Assembly: GCA_947846985.1 (NCBI GenBank)
Contig: CANTUZ010000007.1
Span: forward strand, 30,384,355 to 30,448,354
DNA: 64,000 bases
Direction of reading: 5' to 3'
Origin: Fratercula arctica
Taxonomy: Eukaryota; Chordata; Aves; Charadriiformes; Alcidae
The position numbers and the translations under genes are program-made. The first letter of the stretch is position 1. The number at the start of each line of letters is the position of its first letter. Positions 24,138 to 36,420 of the stretch are shown piece by piece. The notes beneath the pieces were generated by a model. It had not been told where the DNA came from. It searched no databases and saw only the letters and a program-made list of their open reading frames with translations.

Positions 24138-24151
24138 AGCCTAGCTAGGCT
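24138..24151. repeat. 14-bp perfect palindrome
   Basis: AGCCTAGCTAGGCT reads identically on both strands. No known site is assigned. Confidence 0.75.
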
Positions 24152-24596
24152 GGATGTCCGCAATGGTTTTATGGTGATCTGAATATGGAAACAGTCAATG
24201 AACCAAGTTACCTGAGCAGTTCACAATCTATTAATTTCTTCAGGTGTTTAATAAAGCTCTTTGTTCTTTGCAAGTGAAGGTGTAATCAGAGGTGAGAACT
24301 TCAGGTACGATTCATTTTTATTTTTTTTAATTCCCTTTTGGAAGTTTTTATTAGTAGCTCTAAAACTCTCACATTAAGCTGTATTTCAGAGATTTAAGGT
24401 TTGTAGCCCTAAGAAAATTTTCTATTTGCTACACACAAGTTAAGTTTACTTGAAAAATATTACAGGTTTATCCTAGAAACTTAAGATTTCAGAGGGTGCA
24501 GGGTGTTCTGAAAACACTGAAAAGCTGCTCTGGTGTTACTCATTATATTTTGGCAGGGGAAAAGTGGGTAGATTGTAAAGAGGAAACTGTTCTTTT

Positions 24597-24610
24597 TATA
24601 TATATATATA
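24597..24610. repeat. (TA)7 microsatellite
   Basis: Seven TA units directly after a T run. It is a short tract and probably polymorphic. Confidence 0.85.
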
Positions 24611-24973
24611 CACTGTTTAATTCTAGATGCCCATGAGAGAAAAAAAAAAAAGGAATTAAGTCAAAAGCACAAGATGCTAAATCCATTTTAGTAAGTTCGC
24701 TGAAAGCCTGAAGGTGACAAACTTCAGGAAGTGTCAGGGAATATGTGCACACAAAAAGAAACTTGTGACTTCAATAAAGAAATCTCAGAAACTTGCCCTC
24801 CGAAGAATCTATAACAGCTTCTCTAAAGATTTAAACCATCCCATTGCTTCAGCAGAGGCTTGCCATACAATATACTGTACAACAGGCACACGGAAGCATT
24901 CAAGATCGAAGGATCTTTCCACCTGTGACCAAAACGTGCAATGTGTTGGGTTCGTGAATAGCTCTCAAACAGA

Positions 24974-25002
24974 TTTTTTTCCTTTTTTTTTTCTTTCTTT
25001 AG
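24974..25002 (+). other. Polypyrimidine tract plus AG (splice-acceptor-like)
   Basis: Twenty-seven uninterrupted pyrimidines end in AG at 25001-25002, which fits a strong 3' splice-site shape. No reading frame downstream looks like an exon of a known protein, so it may be a cryptic site or part of a non-coding transcript. Confidence 0.2.
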
Positions 25003-27820
25003 TGTTACCACTGTATGGTTATTGTACTTGCACTGCAGCTGGCTCAAGCTGTGCATGAGAAAAAATTAAAATTTGGTCCTGTGGTTCTGCTGGTGTTAGA
25101 TTGTATGGAAAGAGAGATTTTTGGCATGTGTGGCTGTCAGCTCACCGCATGGGAAACATTCATGCACTGATGCACACTGTATGAAGGTTAATGTAAAAAC
25201 TGCATGTCGAATAGCAAAGTTTAAGCCTGGTGGAAAAGCTTAGGGCTCGCTGTTGTTTGGGTAAGGCTGATGTGGGTAGATGAATGCTAAAAGATTGCAC
25301 TGGGTTGGGGGGGGCTGTATGTCATTATAGTCTTTTTTGAATATGAGACTCAGCCTGCCTCTCTGTACCAGCTGACATAGGCAATCATTTAAATCAGCTA
25401 TAAACATTTCTAGAAAAATAGCTGGAAACAAACAATTGAACACTCATTTCAAAAGAGTATGTGTCCGTTGCTAGAGATTTATCGTAAAATCTATCTTATA
25501 TTTAAAAGGCTTGTTTGGTAAGCAAAAACATTAGGGTTACTCAAGGGATTCTGAGCATAGAAGATCTGTAATAACGGGGTTATACTCAGCCCCAAATGCT
25601 TTTATCTGTTCCAGACCCAGATCTGACTAAATGAAAATCTTCACTTGCCTGCTTCTCCTTCCATTTGAAAATGAGAATATTAATAAAAAAAAACAAAACA
25701 ACCGAAACAAACCAGTCAGTATAACCCTTTATATCTAGCCAAGACTTTCAACTGATCAAATGTATTTCCCAAAATAAAGATAAAACAGAATGTTAGTTTG
25801 TCAAGCCTTGAATCATTCTGTATTTCAACCACTTAAAATACTTCAAACACACGTACACAATGAGGACAAGAAAGCTGGCTTGGAAATTATAAGCAAATTG
25901 CAGCTCTTCAAGCCATCCTATACGTTTTTTTTTTCCCAGCTGTCTTTAAGAGCTCTTCCTTGGTTTGGACATCATTGTTTTCATGTCGGTTTTGAAAACA
26001 TTTATCCTAAATGTGAAATTGAATAGGCTAATAACTAGAGGATTTCAAAGCTGTGTCTTAACTTTCCTAGTAGTCTTTAGTTGAAGAATAGTCTTTGCAT
26101 GTATCTTCCTGCATTCAGAAGTTCACCACCAAGTTGGGCATATGCCATCTAGTGATGCACATTGGAATTTTAACTTAAAAATTTGACTCTTGGATATAGC
26201 CAAATAATATCCACTGGGTGAGTACTTCTCAAATAAAATAATTTGGTCATTATGTAGAGAGAGAATGTGAAACCTGTAATTTCTTTTAATTTTTCTTTAA
26301 TGAATGATAAACTGTGCAAAGGCTTTTCAGTCAAAAATAATTTTTGACTACTCGGTAGCTTTCCCTAATGTAACGAGCAAGGAAAATTCTTAAATGCTCT
26401 GACATTGTCTGTACTTTTGAAAAATTTTGCCTGTTTTACTTAAAGTGACAATTGCATTCTTTTGAAGGTAGCTCAAATTTTATGACACACTATGCCAGTT
26501 TTAAAAGTAATGAAATGATAATTAGTTTATGAAAAAAGTAGGTTTTGACTGATGAAAACTCTCATGACACCCCAATTATAAATCTGTGTTTCTTCTCTCA
26601 TACAACTTTTGAACATAGTTCTTAGTAGTTTTGGTATCAGGAAGTATGGACCGATAGGCTTTGTGGTGACAGAAACGGACATCGCACAGCTGAGAAGTGA
26701 GGTGAGATTGCCTTGAGCTGACTCTGTACTTCTCTGGCTTTTGGATCTCCTGGGCTCTTCTCTGAAGTCCAGCAAAATTAGTCGTCTTGTAATTAAGTTT
26801 GTTCTCAATAATTCCTAAGGCCATTATAGCAATAAGAGAAACCTTTTCACATTGACTTTCTCTCCATCGCCCTGTGACTTGCAACTCCTATAACAAGTTC
26901 TCACAATGAAAATATTTTTCTTGAGGAAACTTCCAGATACCAGTTAAAACTGGACCAATTAAGGCTTTCCTTGGGAATTGGGCTGCATACCTGTAGTAAG
27001 AGATCCTGTGCTTAGGCAAGATTTTTTTAACTTAACCAATACAATACTTTGGATTTTATAATATTTTTTTTGAAAATTATTATTTCAGTAAGTTAAACTT
27101 GTTTACAAATACATACTCAGGTAGACCTATTGTTCAGTTTGGAGAGTTTCTAAAGCTTCGTGATATAAAAGCAGTTTACATGGAGAAGCTATACAGTCTT
27201 TTTTTTCTGTATGCTGTGAAACATATACAGCTGTTAATTCAGTGTGAGAGATGTGTGAAAGAAGAAAGAATCATTGCTTGCTGCAGGAGGATTTTATTAG
27301 GCAGAATGCAGTTATGCTGCTGGACAAAGTACAGTAGATCCCTATTAACTATTTAACCGCTAGCTACAACAGCAGACACCTTATAAATTAATAGACATGC
27401 TCAAAACACAAAGTGGTTGTAGAGGAAAACCTCGGAAGAGGGTGTTAGATGAGCATCCAATTTAGTGGCTACTATTTAATATCAGATAGCAGAGTTCTGG
27501 CTTTTTTCTATGTAGCAGCGAAACATGTTTTTGTGAAACATGCTAGAGATGATACACTTTTAAGGTCTGTTCAGTGGCTCGTTATACTAAATGATAAGTG
27601 TCTATTATAAAACTCAGACATAAATTATTCAAATGAAGAATCCATCAGTATTCTGCAGGGAAAGATGCAGCTACAGTATGAATGGATAGTGTAAGTGGCT
27701 GATATAGATGGGATGACCTGATTGAAAAAACATGTGCTGCACCTGGCAATGCTAAAGAAGAGATGACAGCTAGTAATTCCTGCCTGTTATTTAAGGTTAA
27801 AAGTAGGGACATTAAATTGT

Positions 27821-27859
27821 CAATAATTAATTACAGCTTTATTGAGAAGTTAATTATTG
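27821..27859. promoter_or_regulatory. Inverted repeat of TAATTA homeodomain cores
   Basis: Arms CAATAATTAA (27821-27830) and TTAATTATTG (27850-27859) are exact reverse complements 19 nt apart. TAATTA, the core of many Antennapedia/paired-class homeodomain sites, occurs three times: 27824-27829, 27828-27833 and 27851-27856. The sequence onward to about 28010 is non-repetitive. Regulatory function is inference from the motifs and their symmetry. Confidence 0.4.
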
Positions 27860-28010
27860 TAGCCTTTCTAGGTGCAGAAGGCTGCATGAATCTTCCATAC
27901 TGAGGTTTAGTAATTGAGATGCAGTTTAGCATTCCCATCCTGACACAGAGCGGAGTAGAAGATACTGCTTTATAAACAGAAATGCTGATACCTTCCTGCA
28001 CCCTGCATTG

Positions 28011-30239
28011 CAATAAATATCCTACTTAGTTCCAGTGACTACTTCCTCAGGGAAAAGGAAAGGACTACTTTCATCAGGAAAAGCTGAAGCAGAGCAAAAT
28101 ACATTTCTGTCAGTGCTAGTTGGAACGTTCTCAGCGGAAGAAAAAGATTAGAAGAATGTATGTGTTTGAACAAACTGAGGAAATACTAAAACTGGCACAC
28201 TTTGTGTGGATGGAGTCTCTAAAAACCTACCTAAACTCTTAGGAGGCAAGGATGACCTGAGGGATAAGGGGACCCAACACAATGGATAGTCCGAGAAATC
28301 AGAAAATTATTATTAAATAATTAAAGGACTCAATCACTTCTGCAAGGGTGATACAGCTTTAGTCATAAGATCATGATTAAAAGCATTAAAGCAAATTGGT
28401 GGTAGCATGTCTCCCATTTGCAATAAAAAATGGTACAAAGATGCTACTTGATTATGTGTTAACTTCTCTGGAAGGGTTTAATTTACATTCCTGTTATTGA
28501 TCCAATATGTTGTACTGTGTCAGGTTTCATCAGCCACGTTGTCTTACACCACACAGAACACACAGAAGTGATGGGTACAGCCTGGTGCCATTCATGTAGC
28601 ATGAGTTAGATAGATTTTTAGCATTGAGGTTTTCTTTAACTTTGTTATCAAACTGGCAAATCTATGACTTTCTCACTTTATCAATCCATCAATTATACCA
28701 TGACCTGTTTCAAATATCACAAAAAATTGTCTGTAGACTGTTGAAAAATGTCTAAAGAAAATGAATATATAAATATAAGGAAAGGAAAGTGATCATGGAA
28801 GTTTCTCCTCTGGGGTGATTTCAATGATTTTTAATTCCATTTTATAAAGCACTTGTCTTGACTATTTCTGAATTGAGAATCTGCTCTTAATATTTTAATT
28901 TCATGGGAATAAAGTGAGTGGCTAATTAAAGTTTTAGAGTGATTGCTACTTTAGCCTGCCACTTGAGCTCACTTATGTCAATAGAAAGACTCCTAATGAC
29001 TGTATCATTCTATTTTTCACTTTTTCAGTTTAAATTTCAAGCTATAATTTTCTGGCTATGACTCTTTCTAAAGTTGAATTGATTTGATTTTATTTGTACA
29101 AAAATTTTATTTTGGGACAAAACGTGTCCTTTTAAGGACATCAGCAATCATCTTGCCTTAGATCAGAGTCTGAATACCTTAGACCTGAGAAAAAGAAGCC
29201 ATTGGGCATAAGTCATCAGCTAGTGGAATTTATTCTGCAAAATAGGCTGGTACTGGGCTATTTGTTTCTTTCTGCATGACAAAAGAAAGCCAAAGTAGAC
29301 ACTTTTAAAATTTCACTAGAATTAGATTTCCAAGAGAAAACTTGACAAGTTAGATTTTGAAAAGCTCTGTTTCAGAAGGAAAGCTAAAGTTTTCTTAAAG
29401 TCAGAGGACTTTTTTTCCCCGAGGAGAACAAAACACAGTGAAACACCTGCACTTGCGTGGAGAATAAAACTGGTTTAGAGGCATTAGACTAATTTAACAG
29501 GGAAATTTAGCTAATTTTGTTTGTAGTGAAGCATAAAATTAGATCAGACTAAATACAAACATAGCTCTTTTGTTTCTTATGATCTTTTTTTCCTTGATAC
29601 TTATTCCAATCTCTGAATATAAGCACTTGGCTTTAGTGAAACCAATGAGTTGCATGATCATGGGTTTCCAAATAGGGAAAAATCCCTCTTATCAGCCGAT
29701 GGAAAAGCAGCATACTTAAATCCTGAACTAAGAATACAGTGATTCTGCTGATCTGCCCCCAACAAGTATTGGGAAGAAAAAAGCAGACAGACAATGGTCA
29801 CAAGTGTTCCCCGAGCTTGGTGGAAGTGAGTCAGGCATGTCAGTAGCTCTGTGAAAGGACCAGGTCTTAAAAAATGTCTGATAGCAGAAAACAGGATAGT
29901 TCAAAAATTTTGGATGCAGAATTTTAGTGAGTGTGTCATCCACGGGTGCAGGTCATGCTGTCTAGACAAGAAGAAAATTCCAGCTGTCTATTCCTCCACT
30001 CCTTATTGTTTGAATATGGTGTTTTAAGCTGATCATGAAATGCCAGAAAGACAGACATTTTAGTCTGGGCAGGTAGAGCCAGGGCTAAAGCAGAGAATTA
30101 GATCAGCAGATCATCATTGTCGAGATTAAAGTTGAAATTGTATTTATGAAAAAGATCATTCGAGACAAGATTTAGAGCAAAAGAATCAGGGAGCTGAGCG
30201 CAGTCTGCAGAGCCCCAATGAGTACAGTCATTCTGAGGG
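28011..30239. other. Non-coding stretch, no gene recognised
   Basis: Nothing supported. It is AT-rich unique sequence with short chance frames and a small imperfect palindrome at 29125-29140 (7-bp arms TGTCCTT/AAGGACA). Confidence 0.55.
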
Positions 30240-30540
30240 CCCTGAGGGTTCAATTAACCTTGACAGCCTGGAGTCTCTTAAAAGGAGCAGAGCTTACGAA
30301 TGAAATGCAATGAAAAATTACTACTTTTAAACTATTGGCAGTTTAAAACCTTGTCTCGACAGCAAAACCTACTCGGCAGACACCTCTAAAATGCTGTACG
30401 CTAAATGTGCTGTAAATTTATTCTTCTGGCAGGTTTATTTCTTCATTAAATATTTATGTTAGATGGGTTTTAGCATATGCATGACGTTGCTGTAAATTGA
30501 GTTAGAAATTTATCAGGTTAAGTCATGTTTGAGTCTAAAG
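30240..30540. promoter_or_regulatory. Enhancer-like block
   Basis: Unique sequence with dense regulatory-type words: ATTAAATATTTATG, the palindrome GCATATGC (30473-30480) and an adjoining TGACG CRE half-site (30482-30486). It has no repeats and no frame. It reads like a conserved non-coding element, but the sequence alone does not show conservation. Confidence 0.28.
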
Positions 30541-33500
30541 GTCTCATTCTTGAATGTTCAGTCATGCAGCAAAGAAGAGGGGACCTACAAATAACAAGTC
30601 CTCAAAGCAAAATGTAATAAATTTGAAGAGGCAGCTCTATTTTTCAGTCAATTCATATAGGTATCTGTTTGGGGATTTTATTTTTTTTTTTTTTTACTTC
30701 TTCCCTGTTCCTATATGTTGCACCTGATTGGGTACACTTTTCTCATCATCTTCTGTGAGACAAGATTTTTTAAAAAAAATTGTAGTTGTGCAATTAGTAT
30801 ACAGGAAGAGGATCGAAATTTTCAACAGCATGTCTATTCTGTTAAGTGGAAAGGAAGGAGCTATTAGCAAGTTGTTCTTGAATAACTGTTTTCTTTTATG
30901 TTAAATGGAGGACTTTCCAGCATCTTGACAAATGAACTCTTTGGCTTGCTATGATACATACAGAGTACTACCAAACATTTACCAGATAAATAGTTCTCTG
31001 TCAGCGGGTAGCTCTATGAGTTCTCCTTTCTGTTGGATCTCTTTTTGTGCTATGCAGCTGCCATGGCATCTATTGCACTGTGCTGCTTGTATTTCATGAT
31101 TAGAGAAATTAAATTTATCAAGTACTGGAATAACAAACAGCAGAAATAGTACACAGCCAATTCTAATATTGAGTTCTTGCTAAAAAATCATGAAACCTTT
31201 GGGATATGTGAAAATATTCTCTAATGACCAATAGTTGTATGGATATTTGTCAGTAACAGGTAACATGACTCCATGAGTTAGAGCACATCAATTCGTGTTT
31301 TTATTGGGGACGGGAAGGGGGAAGGAGAGATTCACAAATCAATGCATTTAATATTTGACTAGTTCTAGTTGACATTCCAGTGAATAAACTTTGCAGCTAG
31401 GAAATTCCCTACAGGATCTTTGCAGAATGAAAGAATTTTGTATCATCTTCTAGAAATCCCATCTGTCTTTCTGATAATATTCTGAACAGCTTCGGTGGTG
31501 ATCTTAAGATCCATATGGATCTTATTATAGTTTTCCTGCTTGCTGTGGGACACTCTGGGAACTGAGGTGAGTTGTAAAAGATCATTAGCTAAACTGGATG
31601 TGATTAATTAAAACTTCAGAGTCCTAGCTTTAGTGTCCTAAATGTATCTTGTTAATTAAAAGGAAAAAAATGTTACTTGAATTCTGATGATTTTTTTAAG
31701 AAATATGTGATCTTCATAAGTGTCACTTTTTTTTTTCCTTTTCGTTGACAGCTAGTTATAAGATAGCTAGAATAGAATAATGGAGCATTTATGTTTATTA
31801 ATTTTTTACATATACTTTAACAGAAGAACTTCTACCGCCTGTTTTCATTAAATACCTGGATTGTTAATGATCCAATATAGTGTTTGGCATTGCCAAAGAA
31901 AAACTATGCCAGGGTTAGGGTTTTACCCAAGGTAACTTCTCCCTGCTTGTGATTTAGCAAATTAGTAATGTCAAGGATGAACTGACGTATGAATAAGAGG
32001 AAATGGCTGTAGAGGAAAAAATATTTTGTTTAAAATTAGTATTTGTTTAAATCTGTAAATTTTAATTGTCTTAATTAAAGTTGCTAGAATATAATTGTTT
32101 GCAGCTAACCTAACCAGTATCTTGCATTCATCTGCCATGCAAAACATTCCTGTTATCTTCTTAATCTGTCTCCCCGACTCAATCTCTCACTCCCTGCTAG
32201 ATTCCCACAGGCTATCAGAGTATTGTACCACAGGAGAAGGAATAGAGAAATTATTATTGTGACATTCACTACAGCAATTCCTTTTCTGAAACCTCCAAAC
32301 TCATTTTCTGATGAGTATCTCAAATTGTGGCATTCATAGTTACATTAGTTACACTGAGGCTGAAAGTCTAAGTGTAATGTCTTTCTTGACTTGTCTTTTT
32401 TGGTTTTTTTGTGTCATATGAGATGTCACAGAGCATTTATCAGGCAATAGCTTTTAAGGGAAAATAGACAAATGCAGTAGAGACATGGGGTAATCTAAAT
32501 GCCTAGCTCCCATTTTCGATGTGCACAGTTACCCCATGTTCTGTAACTCCCACCCAAGAAAACCTCATTCTGCAGGTAGGAGGTGGAGAAGGGGAGTGGG
32601 CAGCATGAGCACCAGTTATATATCCCGGTTTCCAGGGTTCATAGTGTAACTGGCACAGAGTATACCTCTTTCCACAGTTTAAATGCAGCTGCTGTGCTTG
32701 CTTAGTCTAGACTGTTAAATTTATACTACTTAGCAACTATCAAATTCACCATTTGTTGTTGAGCAAGAACACTGCCACTGGAAAGACTTCTAATTTATAT
32801 TTCAAAGAATTCACGGGATAGAGAATCCTCTGTATCTCCTGATATGTTGCTCCAGTAAGAACAGAAGAATGGCCAGTGCTCCACCCCACTTCCCCATTAT
32901 TCTACCCCTTACAGTGGCTAGGAAGATTATAAGGACAGGAGCACCATATGATACATCCCCAGTACTTTCACAGCTTTTATGTATTTGTAGTTTGGGAATT
33001 TCCTAAACCAAACGGGAATTTGTGGTATGTGTGAACCTCAAGGGTTTTGTCTGATCTCCCCAGGCATTATTACTCTCCTTGGTGTTTAAGTAGATGCTGT
33101 AGTTCCTGTATGAATCAATCAAGATACGTAAGAGGTACTGCTTTTGGTGTTTGGACATTTTCAGACCTCAATTATTAAAAATCGTAATACAATAGCATCT
33201 GAAAATGCTGTATTGCTCCTTTCTTGTTATATGAAGCCAAGAAAAGCTTATTTGATTCTCAAAACTTCTGAGGAGATTTGGAGAGTAGACAAAATCACAC
33301 ATACAACAGTTTTCCCAGACAGAAAGCAGGGAGAAGGCACTTAAGATGAGTCTTTTTTGGAGAACGTTGAGAAAAGAGGTTGCAGGACCAAGAGAAGAGT
33401 GAAATAATATCCATTTCCCTTTTCATAAATTTCCTCCATTGTAATTACACTATGCATGTGACTTATAGTGTAAAAGACCGAGTACCAGAAGGCAGGACCC

Positions 33501-36219
33501 GCCTACATCTGGTACCTCGTGCCTATGCGCATCACTCATTGCACAACTTGTTTTTCACAAGTGGCTGGAGAACAATGGATATTGGAGCAACACAGCAGGC
33601 CAGAAGTGTTAAATTGTAAGAAAAGGAAGTAAGGAACAGATTCGTGCTAATAAAAAAAAATCTTTTTCAGGCACTTAACATTTTGATACTCCACTCACAA
33701 TGAACAGTTAAATTCTCTGAAGCAATCATTCTCTAACTTACCTGAAGGGCAAGTGCTAACAATGAAAAATAAACATCTGAGGAGGTCTTGTATGCATTAT
33801 TTGCTCCTAATCTCTGTCAAGAGATAAATGTTATTAGGATATTATGCCATTCATATTTCTTCACTTACTCTGAACTGTTAGTATTAAATAGGTCACAGGC
33901 AAGAGGCTAGTGAGTGCATTACAAACCAAGTCTATTGTCCTGTCTGGGATGAAATCAAAGACACATATTTTTTCATCAGCATTCTTCCAAGTCGGCTGTA
34001 AGTTTTCAGAATTAACCTAACATCTAAAAACCTGCTACCATTTCTTTTACCAAATTGAGTGTTTTCCCTATGGCACAACTAACAAATAGGGGTATTTGAT
34101 GTCTTTCTGGCAAGCTAATATTAAAGTTATGACATTTATGATCTTTATTTAGATCCTCTGATTTCGGTGACTGCCTGCTTTTGGTGCCAATGACGAGATA
34201 CAGAAACTGTGCATAGTCCTACAAAGGAAACTCACATAAATGGAAAAAAAAAAAAGATACATCTAACATTTAAGTAAGAGTTTCAACACATCACGGTGAA
34301 TCTAGGCTAGGCATTGTGAGCCCGTAAGCACTTGCATAAATTTGTATCAATAAAACACTTGATTTTCCTTTGTGTTACCACTTATAAGGAGCAAGTAATA
34401 GGAAGAAATAACTTGGTATCTGTCCTTCTCATGTGATTATTGTTATCAAGAATTTAATAATGTCCTGGTAGGCAGCATTTGTTGGGGAGTAAGAGCATTC
34501 TGTCCTGTGCGAGTGATTTGCCATTCATTTAAGGTGTGACTACTTGATTTACCTTTGTTATTGCAGTGTCCCCATCTCATTCTTTCTGTCTTACCTATGT
34601 CTTTTTCTTCCTACATATCTGTTCAAGGGAAGCAGAGTGACAAATGGAGATTTGAGCTCAGTTACACTCACTTTTATTATGCAGGTAGAACCATAAAAAG
34701 ACTATGCAATGACTGTATGAATGTTGGAGAATAGCATGTGCCACACGCAATAGCTATTTATCATTCGCCAATCTGTACCTCCTGCACTGCCTAATGGTGG
34801 TACATCGAATAAGTTTTTACATATTGAGGCTTCTCTGCATGGCTTTCTTTGCCATTCCTATAGGGTCAGTTTGCTTTCAGAAAGTCCTCTGCACCTTTCG
34901 CTGTCTTTCTGAGCAGCATTGCTTCATTTGAAAACTATACTTAGAACTAGTTCATTGTATGAAACAGTCATGATAGTAATTTGTTCAGGGGAAATTGCTT
35001 TTCCAAAGGTGGAGAAGTTAATTAAGTGTGTAACAGGAGGAAGCTACACCTTACTAATTAGTGAGAAGGGTAACGATTATGGGATAGAGCAGATGACACT
35101 TGGCTGAAGATGAACTCGAGAAATTGCTTTAGCCAAAAGGAAGTTAGAAGAGTGAATAGAAGATGAGCTTTAAGAAAGCAAAGACTCTGTCACTGTGTCC
35201 TGATAAATTATACCTCATTTATAGTGTGTCTGCTAGGTGTTAATCAATAATACGTCGGGATGATTCTTCACTCTTGGGCACATAGCCTGCTTTCTGTTAT
35301 ATAGAATTTCACTTAAATCCTTTGGGTTCTCCCCAGAAGGATGTACTGAATAAAAGGGTGACAGCTCTTACAAATAACTGCAAGAATGTTTATAGGGAAA
35401 CTGCAGCACCAGTGCTCTGCTCTACTAACCCCTTGGAAAGGGAATGGCAGTTAGTCCTGGGAGGCCTACCAGCAGTGAGTTACACAGCCATATCAGCCAT
35501 ATCCTATCAAAATTAGAGACTATATTGTCCATAGATTGCTCATCTCCTGGTATGCTGTATTGACCTCTGAACAGTAAATATATTTAACATTCAGAAAAAT
35601 AATTGCAATCCTCCTACTTGCATAGGTCCCCATTCTAAACTCATTCTTGCAGGTTTTAGCTCCCAATAACTACTGACTGAAAAATATTTTACTGCTTCGA
35701 TTTGCTGTTGGGGGGAAAACAAGACTGTACTTCCCATTGTTCTGCTGTATAGAACTCAAATGTTTGACCCTTGATATCTTATTGTAGTTTTTCATTGGGA
35801 AGTATTAGAGGAACATCACCACTTGTGTCCCCCTGTAAGGGAGCATTGCATGTGTTACTGAAATGCTTAATTGGTTTCTTTGTGCATCATCCAGTGCCGG
35901 GTTAAATTTGTATTAGTGAAGAGGACTAATTCAAGGTTAATTTGCTGTTAAATTCTTATTTTAGAATTTAAGTGGGTATTGCTTTTGTGCTGGAACACAC
36001 GTTGGTAGCAGCCTTCCTGGCTTACACTAGTTAGACTGCAATAATGTATAAGCATATGTGTGTCTCTCGATTTATAAACATGTATGTGTTTGGGTTTTTT
36101 TAACAGGAAACAAAGATTTTGATTTACTTAGGTAGAGCTGTCTAATAGCGGAATACCTTAGTAAAGTTTTAGTGAGCTAGAAAAAAGAGAGACAATAAAC
36201 ATTTATCTAAAGAAAGGTG
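30541..36219. other. Non-coding stretch, no gene recognised
   Basis: No gene is supported. It holds T15 at 30681-30695, a G-rich patch at 31306-31325 with only three full GGG runs, and a hairpin at 33482-33515. Plus-strand frames at 33144 and 33380 are short and unrecognisable. Confidence 0.55.
33482..33515. repeat. Inverted repeat with nested stem
   Basis: GTACCAGA (33482-33489) pairs exactly with TCTGGTAC (33508-33515). Inside, AGGC (33490-33493) can pair with GCCT (33501-33504) across a short loop. No RNA family is recognised. Confidence 0.65.
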
Positions 36220-36420
36220 GTTTCTTTGCTTTAAATAACATTTGCTATTTAATCATAAATAAACTTCACTATTTTTGAGGCAAAAACTTATTAGGCAAGT
36301 CTTCAAAAAGGTTAAATACGGAAGAGTGTGACTATCCATTAAACAATTAAAAATAATGAGTAAAATTTATTCACTTATTGCAAATTTGCATGGTGCTGTT
36401 GGTAAAATCAGAGGAAACTT
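36220..36420. promoter_or_regulatory. Enhancer-like block with POU-type palindrome
   Basis: AT-rich unique sequence holding TTAATCATAAATAAAC, several AATTA-like cores and the 12-bp palindrome TGCAAATTTGCA (36379-36390). An ATTTGCAT octamer on the minus-strand sense (36384-36391) overlaps it. Function is inferred from motifs. Confidence 0.28.

Larger units (their letters stand above)
21935..27799. other. Non-coding stretch, no gene recognised
   Basis: No coding gene is supported. It holds a 7-bp-arm hairpin at 22249-22268, a 14-bp palindrome at 24138-24151, (TA)7 at 24597-24610 and a 27-nt pyrimidine tract followed by AG at 24974-25002. The remainder is unique sequence with only short chance frames. 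Confidence 0.55.

Noticed and set aside
24714..25058. 114-codon plus-strand frame
   Set aside because: Ends across a polypyrimidine tract that yields a poly-Phe-like stretch; no domain seen.
31306..31325. G-rich patch as a quadruplex
   Set aside because: Only three runs of three or more G plus one GG, so a three-tetrad structure is not supported.
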